Shown one piece after another: positions 1 through 7,513 of a stretch of 43,450 nt of DNA (its first letter is position 1; each line of letters begins with the position of its first letter). Where the stretch lies: contig CAJFOF010000066.1 of assembly GCA_904395885.1 (NCBI GenBank), positions 1 through 43,450 of the forward strand, read 5' to 3'. The position numbers and the translations under genes were made by a program. The stretch comes from an uncultured Lachnospiraceae bacterium. Lineage in GTDB: Bacteria > Bacillota > Clostridia > Lachnospirales > Lachnospiraceae. Under the pieces are notes generated by a model that did no database searches, was not told where the DNA came from, and saw nothing but the letters and a program-made list of their open reading frames with translations.

Positions 1-2
1 AT

Positions 3-76
3 GGACCTTTAGCTCAGTTGGTTAGAGCAACCGGCTCATAACCGGTCGGTCCTGGGTTCGAGTCCCCGAAGGTCCA
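3..76 (+). tRNA. tRNA with CAT anticodon (Ile2 or elongator Met)
   Basis: A full cloverleaf can be folded. The acceptor stem GGACCTT pairs with AAGGTCC, the T arm contains GGTTCGAGTCC, and the anticodon loop is CTCATAA. G1-C72 pairing and the lack of a GGG/CCC anticodon stem exclude initiator tRNA-Met. The GGACCTT acceptor resembles Bacillus tRNA-Ile2, whose CAT anticodon is modified by TilS to read ATA; elongator Met cannot be excluded. CCA is not encoded. Confidence 0.9.
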
Positions 77-106
77 CTCAGGAAGTTACAAAAGATAATA
101 TTATAT

Positions 107-180
107 GGCCCGGTGGCTCAGTTGGTTAGAGCGCCGCCCTGTCACGGCGGAGGTCGTGGGTTCGAATCCCATCCGGGTCG
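107..180 (+). tRNA. tRNA-Asp (GTC)
   Basis: The acceptor stem GGCCCGG pairs with CCGGGTC (one G-T pair), with discriminator G at 180. The anticodon loop CTGTCAC gives GTC, decoding aspartate. The T arm GGTTCGAATCC is canonical. CCA is not encoded. It is the second gene of a four-tRNA cluster, 30 bases after the first. Confidence 0.96.
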
Positions 181-208
181 CTTTCCTTTAAAAAAGGAGA
201 TAGCATTT

Positions 209-281
209 GGGGTCTTAGCTCAGCTGGGAGAGCATCTGCCTTACAAGCAGAGGGTCACAGGTTCGAGCCCTGTAGGCCCCA
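209..281 (+). tRNA. tRNA-Val (TAC)
   Basis: The acceptor stem GGGGTCT pairs with AGGCCCC (one T-G pair), with discriminator A at 281. The anticodon stem-loop TCTGC-CTTACAA-GCAGA gives anticodon TAC for valine. CCA is not encoded. Confidence 0.96.
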
Positions 282-286
282 TTTGT

Positions 287-372
287 GCCGTAGTGGCGGA
301 ACTGGCAGACGCCCGGGACTTAAAATCCCGTGGGTAGTGATACCCGTACCGGTTCGATTCCGGTCTGCGGCA
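287..372 (+). tRNA. tRNA-Leu (TAA)
   Basis: This is a class II tRNA of 86 bases with a long variable arm (GTGGGTAGTGATACCCGT). The acceptor stem GCCGTAG pairs with CTGCGGC. The anticodon loop CTTAAAA gives TAA for leucine. Only 5 bases separate it from tRNA-Val, so the four tRNAs are probably cut from one transcript. CCA is not encoded. Confidence 0.96.
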
Positions 373-378
373 TGTAAG

Positions 379-410
379 AAGTCTTGAGAAATCAAGGCTT
401 TTTTGTTTTT
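379..410 (+). terminator. Rho-independent terminator of the tRNA cluster
   Basis: A 9-bp stem AAGTCTTGA / TCAAGGCTT (one T-G pair) is closed by a GAAA tetraloop and followed by TTTTGTTTTT. It lies 6 bases after tRNA-Leu. Confidence 0.88.
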
Positions 411-421
411 CCAGGCCTGTT

Positions 422-754
422 TTACTGCCTGGGTTCCCATTGCCAGCATCGGAACCAGAGGTCAATCCGCAGATGACTTTGATGGCAGGAGAACTCTAAT
501 AAATCAGCTTGGTGGAAGAGAAACCACAATTCGGACGCTTCCTCGGAGAGAAGAATTCCTTTGCAGATGATGCGAATGGTAACAGAGTCGCGGGTTTGGC
601 GGATTTTGCATTGGGCACCGTATTGACGGCAGGCCGACTTAAGCTGAAGGTAAGCGAGAGTGATTGCTTTTTTCTTTTTTCTTAAATAGACTTTTTTGTG
701 TTCTTTTTGAAAGAGATCAACGACAGTCAGGAAATCTTTGGCGGATGTATTCAT
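422..754 (-). CDS. Small hypothetical protein, 110 aa
   Basis: I do not recognise this protein. It starts MNTSAKDFLTVVDLFQ and has a very basic patch near residues 19-29 (HKKVYLRKKKKA). A mixed region with cysteines and tryptophans follows. There is no signal peptide or membrane segment. The start is well supported: on the minus strand AGGAGG lies 7-8 bases before the ATG. The gene converges with the tRNA cluster and is divergent from the small Cro/CI-type regulator at 863, with an inverted repeat in the shared upstream region, so the two may be co-regulated. The length and ribosome binding site argue that it is real; its function is unknown. Confidence 0.6.
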   Translation of the reverse strand: MNTSAKDFLTVVDLFQKEHKKVYLRKKKKAITLAYLQLKSACRQYGAQCKIRQTRDSVTIRIICKGILLSEEASELWFLFHQADLLEFSCHQSHLRIDLWFRCWQWEPRQ

Positions 755-783
755 AATAACCTCCTAATATGGATAATCTAACG

Positions 784-802
784 ATATAATAACTCATTAT
801 AT
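784..802. promoter_or_regulatory. Inverted repeat between divergent genes (candidate operator)
   Basis: The 7-bp arms ATATAAT and ATTATAT are separated by 5 bases. The right arm, read on the minus strand, supplies a perfect TATAAT -10 for the 422-754 gene. The repeat lies just upstream of the -35 of the plus-strand promoter at 809. That position would let the neighbouring HTH protein control both genes, which is inference. Confidence 0.4.
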
Positions 803-808
803 AGTGAA

Positions 809-837
809 TTACCATAGAAAGATTTACTGGATATAAT
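809..837 (+). promoter_or_regulatory. Predicted sigma-A promoter for the HTH regulator
   Basis: TTACCA at 809-814, a 17-base spacer and a perfect TATAAT at 832-837. The start codon of the regulator is 26 bases downstream. Confidence 0.5.
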
Positions 838-862
838 TTCATCAAGGTGGTGAGATGAAATT

Positions 863-1072
863 ATGGGATACCTGCACATGAAAATTAATGATCTGCTGGA
901 GAAAAAAGGCGTCAGCAAGAATCAGATCTGCAAGGAATTAGAAATTCCGCGGTCAAATTTCAACCGCTATTGCCGGGATGAATTTCAGCGGATTGATGCA
1001 AATTATATCTGTAAGCTGTGTGAATATTTTGACTGCGAGATACAGGAATTAATAGAATATGTAAAGGATTAA
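863..1072 (+). CDS. Small Cro/CI-type HTH transcriptional regulator, 69 aa
   Basis: A stand-alone helix-turn-helix domain fills the whole protein. The pattern KINDLLEKKGVSKNQICKEL, then EIPRSNFNRYCRD and a C-terminal dimer-like segment (IDANYICKLCEYFDCEIQEL), is typical of short XRE-family regulators of the YozG type. The start is not certain. ATG 863 lies about 8 bases after a GGTGGTGAG-type ribosome binding site. An in-frame ATG at 878 (MKINDLL) fits the family better, and it overlaps the stop of an 8-codon mini-frame that begins at 855. The gene ends just before a terminator, so it is monocistronic. Its targets are unknown; the divergent gene at 422-754 is the obvious candidate. Confidence 0.8.
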   Translation: MGYLHMKINDLLEKKGVSKNQICKELEIPRSNFNRYCRDEFQRIDANYICKLCEYFDCEIQELIEYVKD

Positions 1073-1074
1073 AG

Positions 1075-1096
1075 GAGGCTGTAACGCCTCTTTTTT
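1075..1096 (+). terminator. Rho-independent terminator
   Basis: GAGGC (1075-1079) pairs with GCCTC (1086-1090) across a 6-base loop, followed by six T. The flanking A and T runs extend the pairing. It lies directly after the HTH gene. Confidence 0.8.
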
Positions 1097-1122
1097 GTTG
1101 TGTAGAGCCGCTGCTGTCCTGG

Positions 1123-1151
1123 TTGATTTACTTTGGGAAATGCCTTATAAT
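1123..1151 (+). promoter_or_regulatory. Predicted sigma-A promoter for greA
   Basis: TTGATT at 1123-1128, a 17-base spacer and TATAAT at 1146-1151, about 66 bases before the greA start. Confidence 0.6.
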
Positions 1152-1217
1152 GGGAAAAATAGATTTGTGCCGGCATTTAATATGGAATAAGCAAAAATCA
1201 TTGAGGAGTATAGGAAA

Positions 1218-1721
1218 ATGCATGATAAATTAACTGAAAATGATATTAAAAAGATGGAAGAGGAGATTGAATATCGGAAACTCGTTGTCCGTAGGGAGGC
1301 GATCGAGGCGGTAAAAGAGGCCAGAGCCCACGGGGATTTGAGTGAAAATTTTGAATACCATGCGGCCAAAAGGGATAAGAATCAGAACGAAAGCCGGATT
1401 CGCTACCTGGAGAAGATGATTAGAACAGCTCAGGTAATCTCAGACGAGTCGAAAGAAGACGAGGTGGGAATGAATAATACGGTGGAACTCTATTTTGAGG
1501 ATGAGGATGAAACGGAGCGCTATAAGATTGTTACAACGGTTCGGGAAAATTCTCTTGAGAATAAAATCAGTACAGAGTCGCCTTTGGGAAAAGCGATTTT
1601 TAAGAAAAAAGCAGGGGACAGAGTTTTTGTCAGCATAGACGGAAACCGGGGATATTACGTTACCATCCGGTCGATTGATAAAACGACGGATGACAGTCAG
1701 GATCAGATTCGCCGCTATTAG
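1218..1721 (+). CDS. greA: Transcription elongation factor GreA
   Basis: GreA enters the secondary channel of RNA polymerase and stimulates cleavage of backtracked RNA, releasing stalled complexes. The 167-aa length is close to the usual 155-160 plus a short tail. An N-terminal coiled coil (about residues 5-75) carries the tip signature ARAHGDLSENFEYHAAK, whose acidic D and E residues serve the active site of polymerase. The C-terminal FKBP-like domain follows (about 85-160, including SPLGKAIFKKKAGDRV). The call is firm; Clostridia often hold more than one Gre paralogue, so this could be a second copy. It has its own promoter and is separated from the following hydrogenase operon by a candidate terminator and a new promoter. 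Confidence 0.9.
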   Translation: MHDKLTENDIKKMEEEIEYRKLVVRREAIEAVKEARAHGDLSENFEYHAAKRDKNQNESRIRYLEKMIRTAQVISDESKEDEVGMNNTVELYFEDEDETERYKIVTTVRENSLENKISTESPLGKAIFKKKAGDRVFVSIDGNRGYYVTIRSIDKTTDDSQDQIRRY

Positions 1722-1775
1722 GGGATCTCATGGCTGATTTGCCGGAAATCAGGGTGGAATTTTAGCGGATTTTTT
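1712..1775 (+). terminator. Possible terminator after greA
   Basis: CCGCTA (1712-1717, overlapping the greA stop) can pair with TAGCGG (1763-1768), followed by ATTTTTT. Inside it a second hairpin, CTGATTT-GCCG-GAAATCAG, folds at 1734-1752. The large branched loop makes this a weak call. Confidence 0.4.
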
Positions 1776-1777
1776 AA

Positions 1778-1806
1778 TTGATAATAATATCACAATATGA
1801 GATAAT
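1778..1806 (+). promoter_or_regulatory. Predicted promoter of the first hydrogenase operon
   Basis: TTGATA (1778-1783), a 17-base spacer and GATAAT (1801-1806), 64 bases before the first gene of the operon. Confidence 0.55.
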
Positions 1807-1869
1807 AGGGAGAGATGGGCAAACTGCCTAAATCGTGTTGAGATGAATGACAATATGGAGGAAAAAGCA

Positions 1870-2109
1870 ATGAAGGTAACAATTTGTATTGGGAGTGCAT
1901 GTCATCTGAAAGGATCCAGAGAGATTGTCCAGAAAATGCAGGAGCTGGTGGCAAAGAACGGAGTGGCAGATAAGGTGGATTTGAACGGGGCTTTTTGCAG
2001 CGGAAACTGTGTCAATGGAGTCTGTGTTACCATCGACGGCACTCTGTATTCCCTTCAGCCGGAGAACACGGAGGCGTTTTTTGAGAAGGAAATTCTTGGG
2101 AGGCTGTAA
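1870..2109 (+). CDS. Thioredoxin-like [2Fe-2S] ferredoxin domain protein, 79 aa
   Basis: A NuoE/HydC-like thioredoxin-fold [2Fe-2S] domain stands alone here. The four cluster cysteines are visible as CIGSAC near the N terminus and CSGNC near the middle. I chose the ATG at 1870 because GGAGG lies 8 bases before it and translation then begins MKVTICIGSACH, the usual family start; an ATG at 1843 has no such site. The gene is 3 bases upstream of the sensory hydrogenase. It therefore probably passes electrons to or from that protein, as HydC-like domains do in multisubunit hydrogenases. That partner assignment is inferred from position. Confidence 0.85.
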   Translation: MKVTICIGSACHLKGSREIVQKMQELVAKNGVADKVDLNGAFCSGNCVNGVCVTIDGTLYSLQPENTEAFFEKEILGRL

Positions 2110-2112
2110 AGC

Positions 2113-3846
2113 ATGAACATTATTGATTTCAAAGGAGCTAAGTGCAAGCATTGTTATAAATGCGTCCGGTATTGTGATGTAAAGGCGATTATGATCAAAG
2201 ATCAGAAAGCCGAGATTATACCGGAACGATGTGTGCTGTGCGGCCATTGTCTGATCGTCTGTCCACAGTCTGCAAAGACTTTGGTAAGCGATCTGGATAA
2301 GGTTCAGTATATGATCGCCCGGGGTGAGACTGTGGTGGCTTCTATTGCGCCCTCGTATATGGGGCTGATGAAATACAAGACCATCGGGCAGGTAAACGCC
2401 GCTCTGCGCCGTTTGGGTTTTGCCGATGTAAGAGAGACTTCGGAAGGCGCAGCCTTTGTAACAGAGGAATACAATCGCCTTCTGGAAGAGGGACAGATGG
2501 AGAACATTATTACTACCTGCTGTCCCAGCATTAATGACTTGATTGAGATTCACTACCCCCAACTGGTTCCTTATATGGCTCCGGTGGTTTCGCCGATGGT
2601 GGCCCACGGGATGCTTTTGAGAAAAGAGTACGGTCCTAGTGCCCGCATTGTATTTATCGGGCCGTGTATTGCCAAAAAGAGGGAAGCTGCGGATCCAAGA
2701 CATCCGGGCTATATTAACGCGGTGCTGAATTTTAATGATATTGAGACCTGGCTGAATCAGAAAAAGATCGTCATCGAAGATTGCGAAGATATGCCTTTCC
2801 AGAAGCTGGATCCCAAAGTGAACCGTTTGTACCCGGTTACCAACGGAGTGGTCAGCTCTGTTCTGGCTACCAGAAAAAAAGTGGATCAGTATAAAAAGTT
2901 CTATGTCCACGGAACGGCAAACTGCATGGATCTGTGCGAGAGCATGGTGCGGGGAGAAATTTCCGGCTGCTTTATTGAAATGAATATGTGTTCCGGCGGA
3001 TGCATAAAGGGGCCGACTGTCAACGATAAGAGCATATCGCGGTTCAAAGTAAAACTGGAAATGGAAGAGGCGATTGCCAAAGAAGCACCGGAAGAATCCA
3101 AGATGGAAGAGATGTCGGAGGGCATTTCTTTTGCCAAGATATTTGAAGACAGGTCACCCAAGGATGCAATGCCAACAGAAGAGCAGATTCAGGAAATCCT
3201 GAGGAAGACCGGAAAATATAAACCGGAAGATGAACTGAACTGCGGTGCCTGCGGGTATCCGACCTGCCGGGAGAAGGCCATTGCCGTATTCCAGAAGAAA
3301 GCAGAATTGGAGATGTGCATTCCTTACATGCACAGCAAGGCGGAATCTCTGTCCAATCTGGTTATGGAGACATCTCCCAATATCGTGATTATTGTAGATC
3401 GGGAAATGAAGATCTTGGAATGTTCCAATGTTGTAGAGAAATATTTTGGAAAGACGCGGGCTGAGGCGCTGCAAATGTATCTGTTTGAGTTTATCGATCC
3501 TTCGGATTTCCAGTGGGTATTTGACACAAAGCAGAATATTCACGGAAAAAAGGTGACATATGCAGAGTACCATCTGTCAACTCTTCAGAACTTAGTATAC
3601 ATAGAAAAAGAGGATGCCGTGCTGGCTACATTCATCGACATCACCAGGGAAGAAGAGCAGAGCCGGGAGGAATATGAGAAAAAGCTGGATACCATTGATC
3701 TGGCCCAGAAAGTCATTCACAAACAGATGATGGTAGCCCAGGAAATTGCCGGGCTTCTCGGAGAGACTACGGCGGAGACCAAAACGACTCTGACAAAGTT
3801 ATGCCAGTCCCTGCTGGAAGATGGAAGTGAAAGCGAGGTCAAATAA
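2113..3846 (+). CDS. hydS: PAS-containing sensory [FeFe]-hydrogenase (group C, HydS-like)
   Basis: The protein has 577 aa. Two [4Fe-4S] motifs open it (CxxCxxCxxxC from C11; RCVLCGHCLIVCP near 40-51). The H-cluster domain follows with L1 TTCCP (C136, C137), L2 GPCIAKK (C185) and L3 MCSGGC (C293, C297). Next come a CGACGYPTC Fe-S motif (377-385), a PAS domain (about 413-510) and a C-terminal helical, coiled-coil-like tail. L2 has G instead of M and L3 has N and M around the first Cys, as in sensory rather than catalytic enzymes. The next gene encodes a PP2C phosphatase and overlaps by one base. This matches the group C3 type, proposed to pass an H2 or redox signal to a phosphatase. Its biochemical output is not proven. 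Confidence 0.87.
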   Translation: MNIIDFKGAKCKHCYKCVRYCDVKAIMIKDQKAEIIPERCVLCGHCLIVCPQSAKTLVSDLDKVQYMIARGETVVASIAPSYMGLMKYKTIGQVNAALRRLGFADVRETSEGAAFVTEEYNRLLEEGQMENIITTCCPSINDLIEIHYPQLVPYMAPVVSPMVAHGMLLRKEYGPSARIVFIGPCIAKKREAADPRHPGYINAVLNFNDIETWLNQKKIVIEDCEDMPFQKLDPKVNRLYPVTNGVVSSVLATRKKVDQYKKFYVHGTANCMDLCESMVRGEISGCFIEMNMCSGGCIKGPTVNDKSISRFKVKLEMEEAIAKEAPEESKMEEMSEGISFAKIFEDRSPKDAMPTEEQIQEILRKTGKYKPEDELNCGACGYPTCREKAIAVFQKKAELEMCIPYMHSKAESLSNLVMETSPNIVIIVDREMKILECSNVVEKYFGKTRAEALQMYLFEFIDPSDFQWVFDTKQNIHGKKVTYAEYHLSTLQNLVYIEKEDAVLATFIDITREEEQSREEYEKKLDTIDLAQKVIHKQMMVAQEIAGLLGETTAETKTTLTKLCQSLLEDGSESEVK

Positions 3847-5024
3847 TGGGGATTACCGTAGATGTGGCTTACAAAAGCCTGAATAAATTTACAGAAATCC
3901 TCTGCGGAGATAAGGTAGAACTTCTGGAGACAGAGGATTCCAACATTATGATTTTGGCAGACGGCATGGGGAGCGGAGTAAAAGCTAATATTTTAGCCAC
4001 ACTTACTTCCAAGATCCTGGGGACAATGTTCCTAAACGGAGCGTCTCTGGAAGAATGTGTAGATACGATTGTGCAGACTCTTCCCGTCTGTCAGGTGCGG
4101 AAAGTTGCCTATTCGACGTTCAGTATCCTTCAGGTTTTTCACAGCGGCGATGCCTATCTGGTAGAGTTTGACAATCCGGGCTGTATTTTTATCCGCAACG
4201 GCGTTCTTCAAAAAATTCCCAAAAACCTTAGAGAGGTGGAAGGAAAGAAAATCAATGAATTCCGTTTTAAGGTTCAGAAGGGCGACGCTCTGATTCTCAT
4301 GAGCGACGGAACAATTCATGCCGGTGTAGGGGAACTTCTAAATTTTGGATGGCTGTGGGAAGATATTGCCCAGTATGCTGTAAAGGAATATTATAAAACA
4401 GTCTCTGCGGCTCGTTTGGCGGCAGCCCTGAGCAGGGCATGCGATGAGCTGTACCAGTTCAAGCCCGGGGATGACACAACCGTGGCGGTTATGAGGGTGA
4501 TCGATCAGAAACCGGTTCACCTGATGACGGGACCGGCCAGCAATCCTGACGATGACGCAAGAATGGTTCGGGATTTTATGTCCGACGAATCTGCAAAGAA
4601 GATTGTCAGCGGAGGCACTAGCTCGACGATAGTGGCCAGGGTGCTGAATAGGACTATGGATGTGTCTCTGGACTATACGGATCCGGAGATACCGCCTATT
4701 GCATATATAGAAGGGATAGATCTGGTCACAGAGGGCGTGCTGACATTAAACCGTACGCTGCAGTTGATCCGCCGATATGTTAAGAACGAGACCATTACAG
4801 AGGACTTCTTTTTGGAGCTGGATAAAAAGAACGGCGCTTCGATGATTGCGAAAATGCTGATTGAGGACTGTACGGAAGTCCACATGTATGTGGGAAAGGC
4901 CATCAACAGCGCTTATCAGAACCCAAATCTTCCGTTTGATCTGGGGATTCGCCAGAATCTGGTAGATCAGTTAAGACATGCCATTGAAGAGATGGGAAAG
5001 AAAGTTTCCGTAACATATTATTAA
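3846..5024 (+). CDS. SpoIIE-family (PP2C) serine/threonine phosphatase
   Basis: The N-terminal half (about 1-220) is a PP2C-type phosphatase domain. The metal-binding motifs are visible: ADGMGSG near residue 38, SDGT near 157 and the late GDDTTVAV near 210. Family members dephosphorylate serine or threonine on partner proteins, classically STAS anti-sigma antagonists. The C-terminal part of about 170 residues (after DQKPVHLMTGPASN) is not a domain I can name; it contains SGGTSSTIVARVL and is predominantly helical. The start codon overlaps the stop of the sensory hydrogenase (TAATG), so the two are translationally coupled. The phosphatase is the likely output module of that sensor. Its substrate is not in this window. 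Confidence 0.85.
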   Translation: MGITVDVAYKSLNKFTEILCGDKVELLETEDSNIMILADGMGSGVKANILATLTSKILGTMFLNGASLEECVDTIVQTLPVCQVRKVAYSTFSILQVFHSGDAYLVEFDNPGCIFIRNGVLQKIPKNLREVEGKKINEFRFKVQKGDALILMSDGTIHAGVGELLNFGWLWEDIAQYAVKEYYKTVSAARLAAALSRACDELYQFKPGDDTTVAVMRVIDQKPVHLMTGPASNPDDDARMVRDFMSDESAKKIVSGGTSSTIVARVLNRTMDVSLDYTDPEIPPIAYIEGIDLVTEGVLTLNRTLQLIRRYVKNETITEDFFLELDKKNGASMIAKMLIEDCTEVHMYVGKAINSAYQNPNLPFDLGIRQNLVDQLRHAIEEMGKKVSVTYY

Positions 5025-5040
5025 TTTAGGAGGAAGTAAT

Positions 5041-6492
5041 ATGATCACCAATGACGCTACAATTTTGCGCTTAAAGCACGAGGTTCTGTATGAGGTCGCA
5101 AAACGGGCCTGGGAAGGAACTCTGGAACAGGAGAGAGATGAGATTCCTTATAAAATGATACCAGGGCCGCAGGCTCAGTACCGCTGCTGTATTTATAAAG
5201 AGCGGGAACTCATTAAACAGAGAGTAAGACTGGCAGAGGGAAAGTGTCCTACCGGCAGGGAGAGCAGAAATGTAGTTCAGGTCATCAATGCAGCATGTGA
5301 GGAGTGTCCGATTGCATCGTATATTGTGACGGATAACTGCCGGAAGTGTATGGGAAAAGCCTGCCAGAATTCCTGCCATTTTGGGGCCATCAGCATGGGA
5401 CAGCACAGGGCACACATTGATCCCGGCAAATGTAAGGAATGCGGTAAATGTGCTCAGGCATGTCCTTACAATGCCATTGCCCATCTGGAGAGGCCGTGCA
5501 AGAAAGTTTGCCCTGTGGATGCCATTACATATGATGAATACGGTATTTGCCAGATTGATGAATCAAAATGCATCCAGTGTGGTGCATGTATTCATAGCTG
5601 CCCGTTTGGAGCCATCGGCTCGAAAACATTCATGGTAGATGTAATTAACCTGATCAAGGCTGGAAAAGATGTTGTAGCTATGGTGGCGCCGGCAACTGAG
5701 GGGCAGTTCGGCAAAGACATTACCATGGCAAGCTTAAAGACGGCTCTTAAGAAAGCCGGCTTCTCTGATATGGTAGAGGTAGGACTTGGCGGCGATATGA
5801 CTGCTGCCTATGAAGCCCAGGAGTGGGCAGAGGCATATAAGGAAGGAAAGAAAATGACGACTTCCTGCTGTCCTGCTTTCGTCAACATGATCAAACAGCA
5901 TTTTCCCCAACTTCTGGACAATATGTCCACCACCGTATCACCTATGTGCGCGGTATCCCGCTATCTGAAGACGGTTCGCCCGGGTGTCATCACGGTTTTC
6001 ATTGGACCGTGTATCGCGAAAAAGAGCGAAACTTTGGATCTGAATATTAAAGATAACGCCGATTATGCAATGACGTTTGGAGAAATGAGGGCCATGCTGC
6101 GGGCGAAAGACATTACGTTAGAGCCGGAGGACAACAGCTACCAGGAAAGTTCTGTATTCGGAAAGAGATTTGGAAATGGCGGAGGCGTATCGGCCGCTGT
6201 CCTGGAATGCTTTAAAGAAATGGGCGAAGACATTGAACCGAAGGTGGCAAAATGCAGCGGCGGCGCTGAGTGCAAAAAGGCTTTGCTGCTTCTGAAAGTG
6301 GGAAAACTTCCGGAAGACTTTATTGAAGGCATGGCCTGCGTAGGCGGCTGTGTGGGAGGCCCCAGCAAGCATAAAGCGGAGACAGAAGCAAAGAAAGACC
6401 GGGATGCCCTGATTGCATCGGCAGATGGGAGAAAGGTTCTGGAGAACTTGAAAAAATATCCTATGGATCAGTTCTCAATGCACAGACATTAA
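5041..6492 (+). CDS. Ferredoxin-type [FeFe]-hydrogenase (group B-like)
   Basis: The 483-aa protein contains an N-terminal region with scattered cysteines (CPTGRES, CEECP), then three ferredoxin-like segments (CRKCMGKACQNSC, CKECGKCAQACP, CIQCGACIHSCP). The H-cluster domain follows: L1 TSCCPAF (C276, C277), L2 GPCIAKK (C324), L3 MACVGGCVGG (C433, C437). All four cluster ligands and the proton-relay Cys of L1 are present, so catalysis is plausible, probably with ferredoxin as partner. The L2 GPC in place of MPC and the cysteine-rich N terminus fit group B. The gene is 16 bases behind the phosphatase with GGAGG before its ATG, so it is in the same operon. No maturase genes accompany it. Confidence 0.87.
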   Translation: MITNDATILRLKHEVLYEVAKRAWEGTLEQERDEIPYKMIPGPQAQYRCCIYKERELIKQRVRLAEGKCPTGRESRNVVQVINAACEECPIASYIVTDNCRKCMGKACQNSCHFGAISMGQHRAHIDPGKCKECGKCAQACPYNAIAHLERPCKKVCPVDAITYDEYGICQIDESKCIQCGACIHSCPFGAIGSKTFMVDVINLIKAGKDVVAMVAPATEGQFGKDITMASLKTALKKAGFSDMVEVGLGGDMTAAYEAQEWAEAYKEGKKMTTSCCPAFVNMIKQHFPQLLDNMSTTVSPMCAVSRYLKTVRPGVITVFIGPCIAKKSETLDLNIKDNADYAMTFGEMRAMLRAKDITLEPEDNSYQESSVFGKRFGNGGGVSAAVLECFKEMGEDIEPKVAKCSGGAECKKALLLLKVGKLPEDFIEGMACVGGCVGGPSKHKAETEAKKDRDALIASADGRKVLENLKKYPMDQFSMHRH

Positions 6493-6507
6493 AATTGGAG
6501 GCTGCCA

Positions 6508-7428
6508 ATGAAAAAAATTGGAAAGAAATTTTGGGCGGCAGGGCTGGCTGCGGGGCTTCTTTTAACCGCTCTGCCCTCCATGGCCTATGGCAGTCAGGAG
6601 GGACCGGGAATGGCAAACGGGCAGGAACTCCCCACAGGTGGTATGAACAGCGGAGGTGTGATTCGCAGAGACAGCGGGGCATCGGATGAAACAGCAGAGT
6701 TAAAGATGGATAACCAGGTGATCGGTGTGGACGAGGCATCCGTTGAGACCGAGACTGCTTCGGAGGCTTTGCCGGGAGTTTCGGTTGATTCTTTGTCCGG
6801 CCTTACTTACGACATCAGGCAGATCAAGGCGGCTCAGGCAGAAGATGTGGAGCAGATGATTGTTATATCCGGCCATGACGGAAGCTACGCCCGTGTAACC
6901 ATGTACCAGAAGAACAGAGATTCTCAGGACCCCTCCAGCTATGAGTGGACGGTGCTTGTGGACACAGAGGGGCGTATGGGACGCAATGGCATGGGAAAAG
7001 AGATTGAAGGTGATGAAAAAACCCCGGTTGGTCTCTATACAGCGGGAATGGTGTTTGGAAATAAAGAAAATCCAGGGACACAGCTTCCCTATATCCATGT
7101 CACTCCTACTCAATATTGGGTGGGGGACAGCAATTCACCCTATTATAACCAATTTGTGGACACTCAGGTGGTAGGAGACGTGTTCGACAAAGCTGCGTCA
7201 GAACATTTGTCTGCTTACGGTGCGGTATATAATTACTGCATTGATATGGGATATAATCCGGAAGGAACTCCACATAAGGGTTCTGCGCTCTTCCTTCACT
7301 GTACCAATGGCTACGGGACGGCCGGCTGCGTAGGAATACCGGAAGAGTCGATGAGAGAGATCGTCTGCTGGCTGAAGCCAGGGGCTAAATTCCTTTTAGA
7401 TGAGGCAGACAAGCTGGCAGGATATTGA
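6508..7428 (+). CDS. Secreted L,D-transpeptidase (YkuD-like)
   Basis: The protein has 306 aa and a clear Sec signal peptide: MKKIGKKFW followed by a hydrophobic stretch (AAGLAAGLLLTALPSMAYG) with cleavage likely near residue 28. A low-complexity linker runs to about residue 90. The catalytic YkuD domain ends with FLHCTNGYGTAGCVGIP, which supplies the expected His and the active-site Cys (AGCVGIP). Such enzymes form or modify 3-3 crosslinks or anchor proteins to peptidoglycan outside the cell. It lies only 15 bases after the hydrogenase with its own TGGAGG site and no visible promoter, so it is probably co-transcribed with it, an unusual pairing. It ends at a strong bidirectional terminator. 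Confidence 0.82.
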   Translation: MKKIGKKFWAAGLAAGLLLTALPSMAYGSQEGPGMANGQELPTGGMNSGGVIRRDSGASDETAELKMDNQVIGVDEASVETETASEALPGVSVDSLSGLTYDIRQIKAAQAEDVEQMIVISGHDGSYARVTMYQKNRDSQDPSSYEWTVLVDTEGRMGRNGMGKEIEGDEKTPVGLYTAGMVFGNKENPGTQLPYIHVTPTQYWVGDSNSPYYNQFVDTQVVGDVFDKAASEHLSAYGAVYNYCIDMGYNPEGTPHKGSALFLHCTNGYGTAGCVGIPEESMREIVCWLKPGAKFLLDEADKLAGY

Positions 7429-7460
7429 AATATAGAAATTTGCAGAGTGCTACAGTTGTG

Positions 7461-7513
7461 AGGGCCACTGTAAAATAGAGGATTTGTCCTTTATTTTGCA
7501 GTGGCCTCTTTTT
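7461..7513. terminator. Long bidirectional terminator between the transpeptidase gene and aroE
   Basis: A long hairpin: GGCCACTG (7463-7470) pairs with CAGTGGCC (7499-7506), and an inner AAAATA-AGGA / TCCT-TATTTT stem has a short loop. It is followed by TCTTTTT on the plus strand. It serves the plus-strand operon and can also stop the convergent aroE transcript. Confidence 0.85.

Noticed and set aside
1-760. tRNA cluster as an integration site of a mobile element
   Set aside because: No integrase, attachment-site duplication or phage-like gene is seen next to the tRNAs.
1778-1795. Possible Rex-like inverted repeat TTGATA-ATAATA-TCACAA before the first hydrogenase operon
   Set aside because: The arms match each other at only four of six positions; the sequence is better explained as the -35 and spacer of a promoter.
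1828-2910. Long minus-strand open frame of 360 codons opposite the sensory hydrogenase
   Set aside because: It is a shadow of the hydrogenase frame, has no recognisable domains and overlaps a firmly supported gene.
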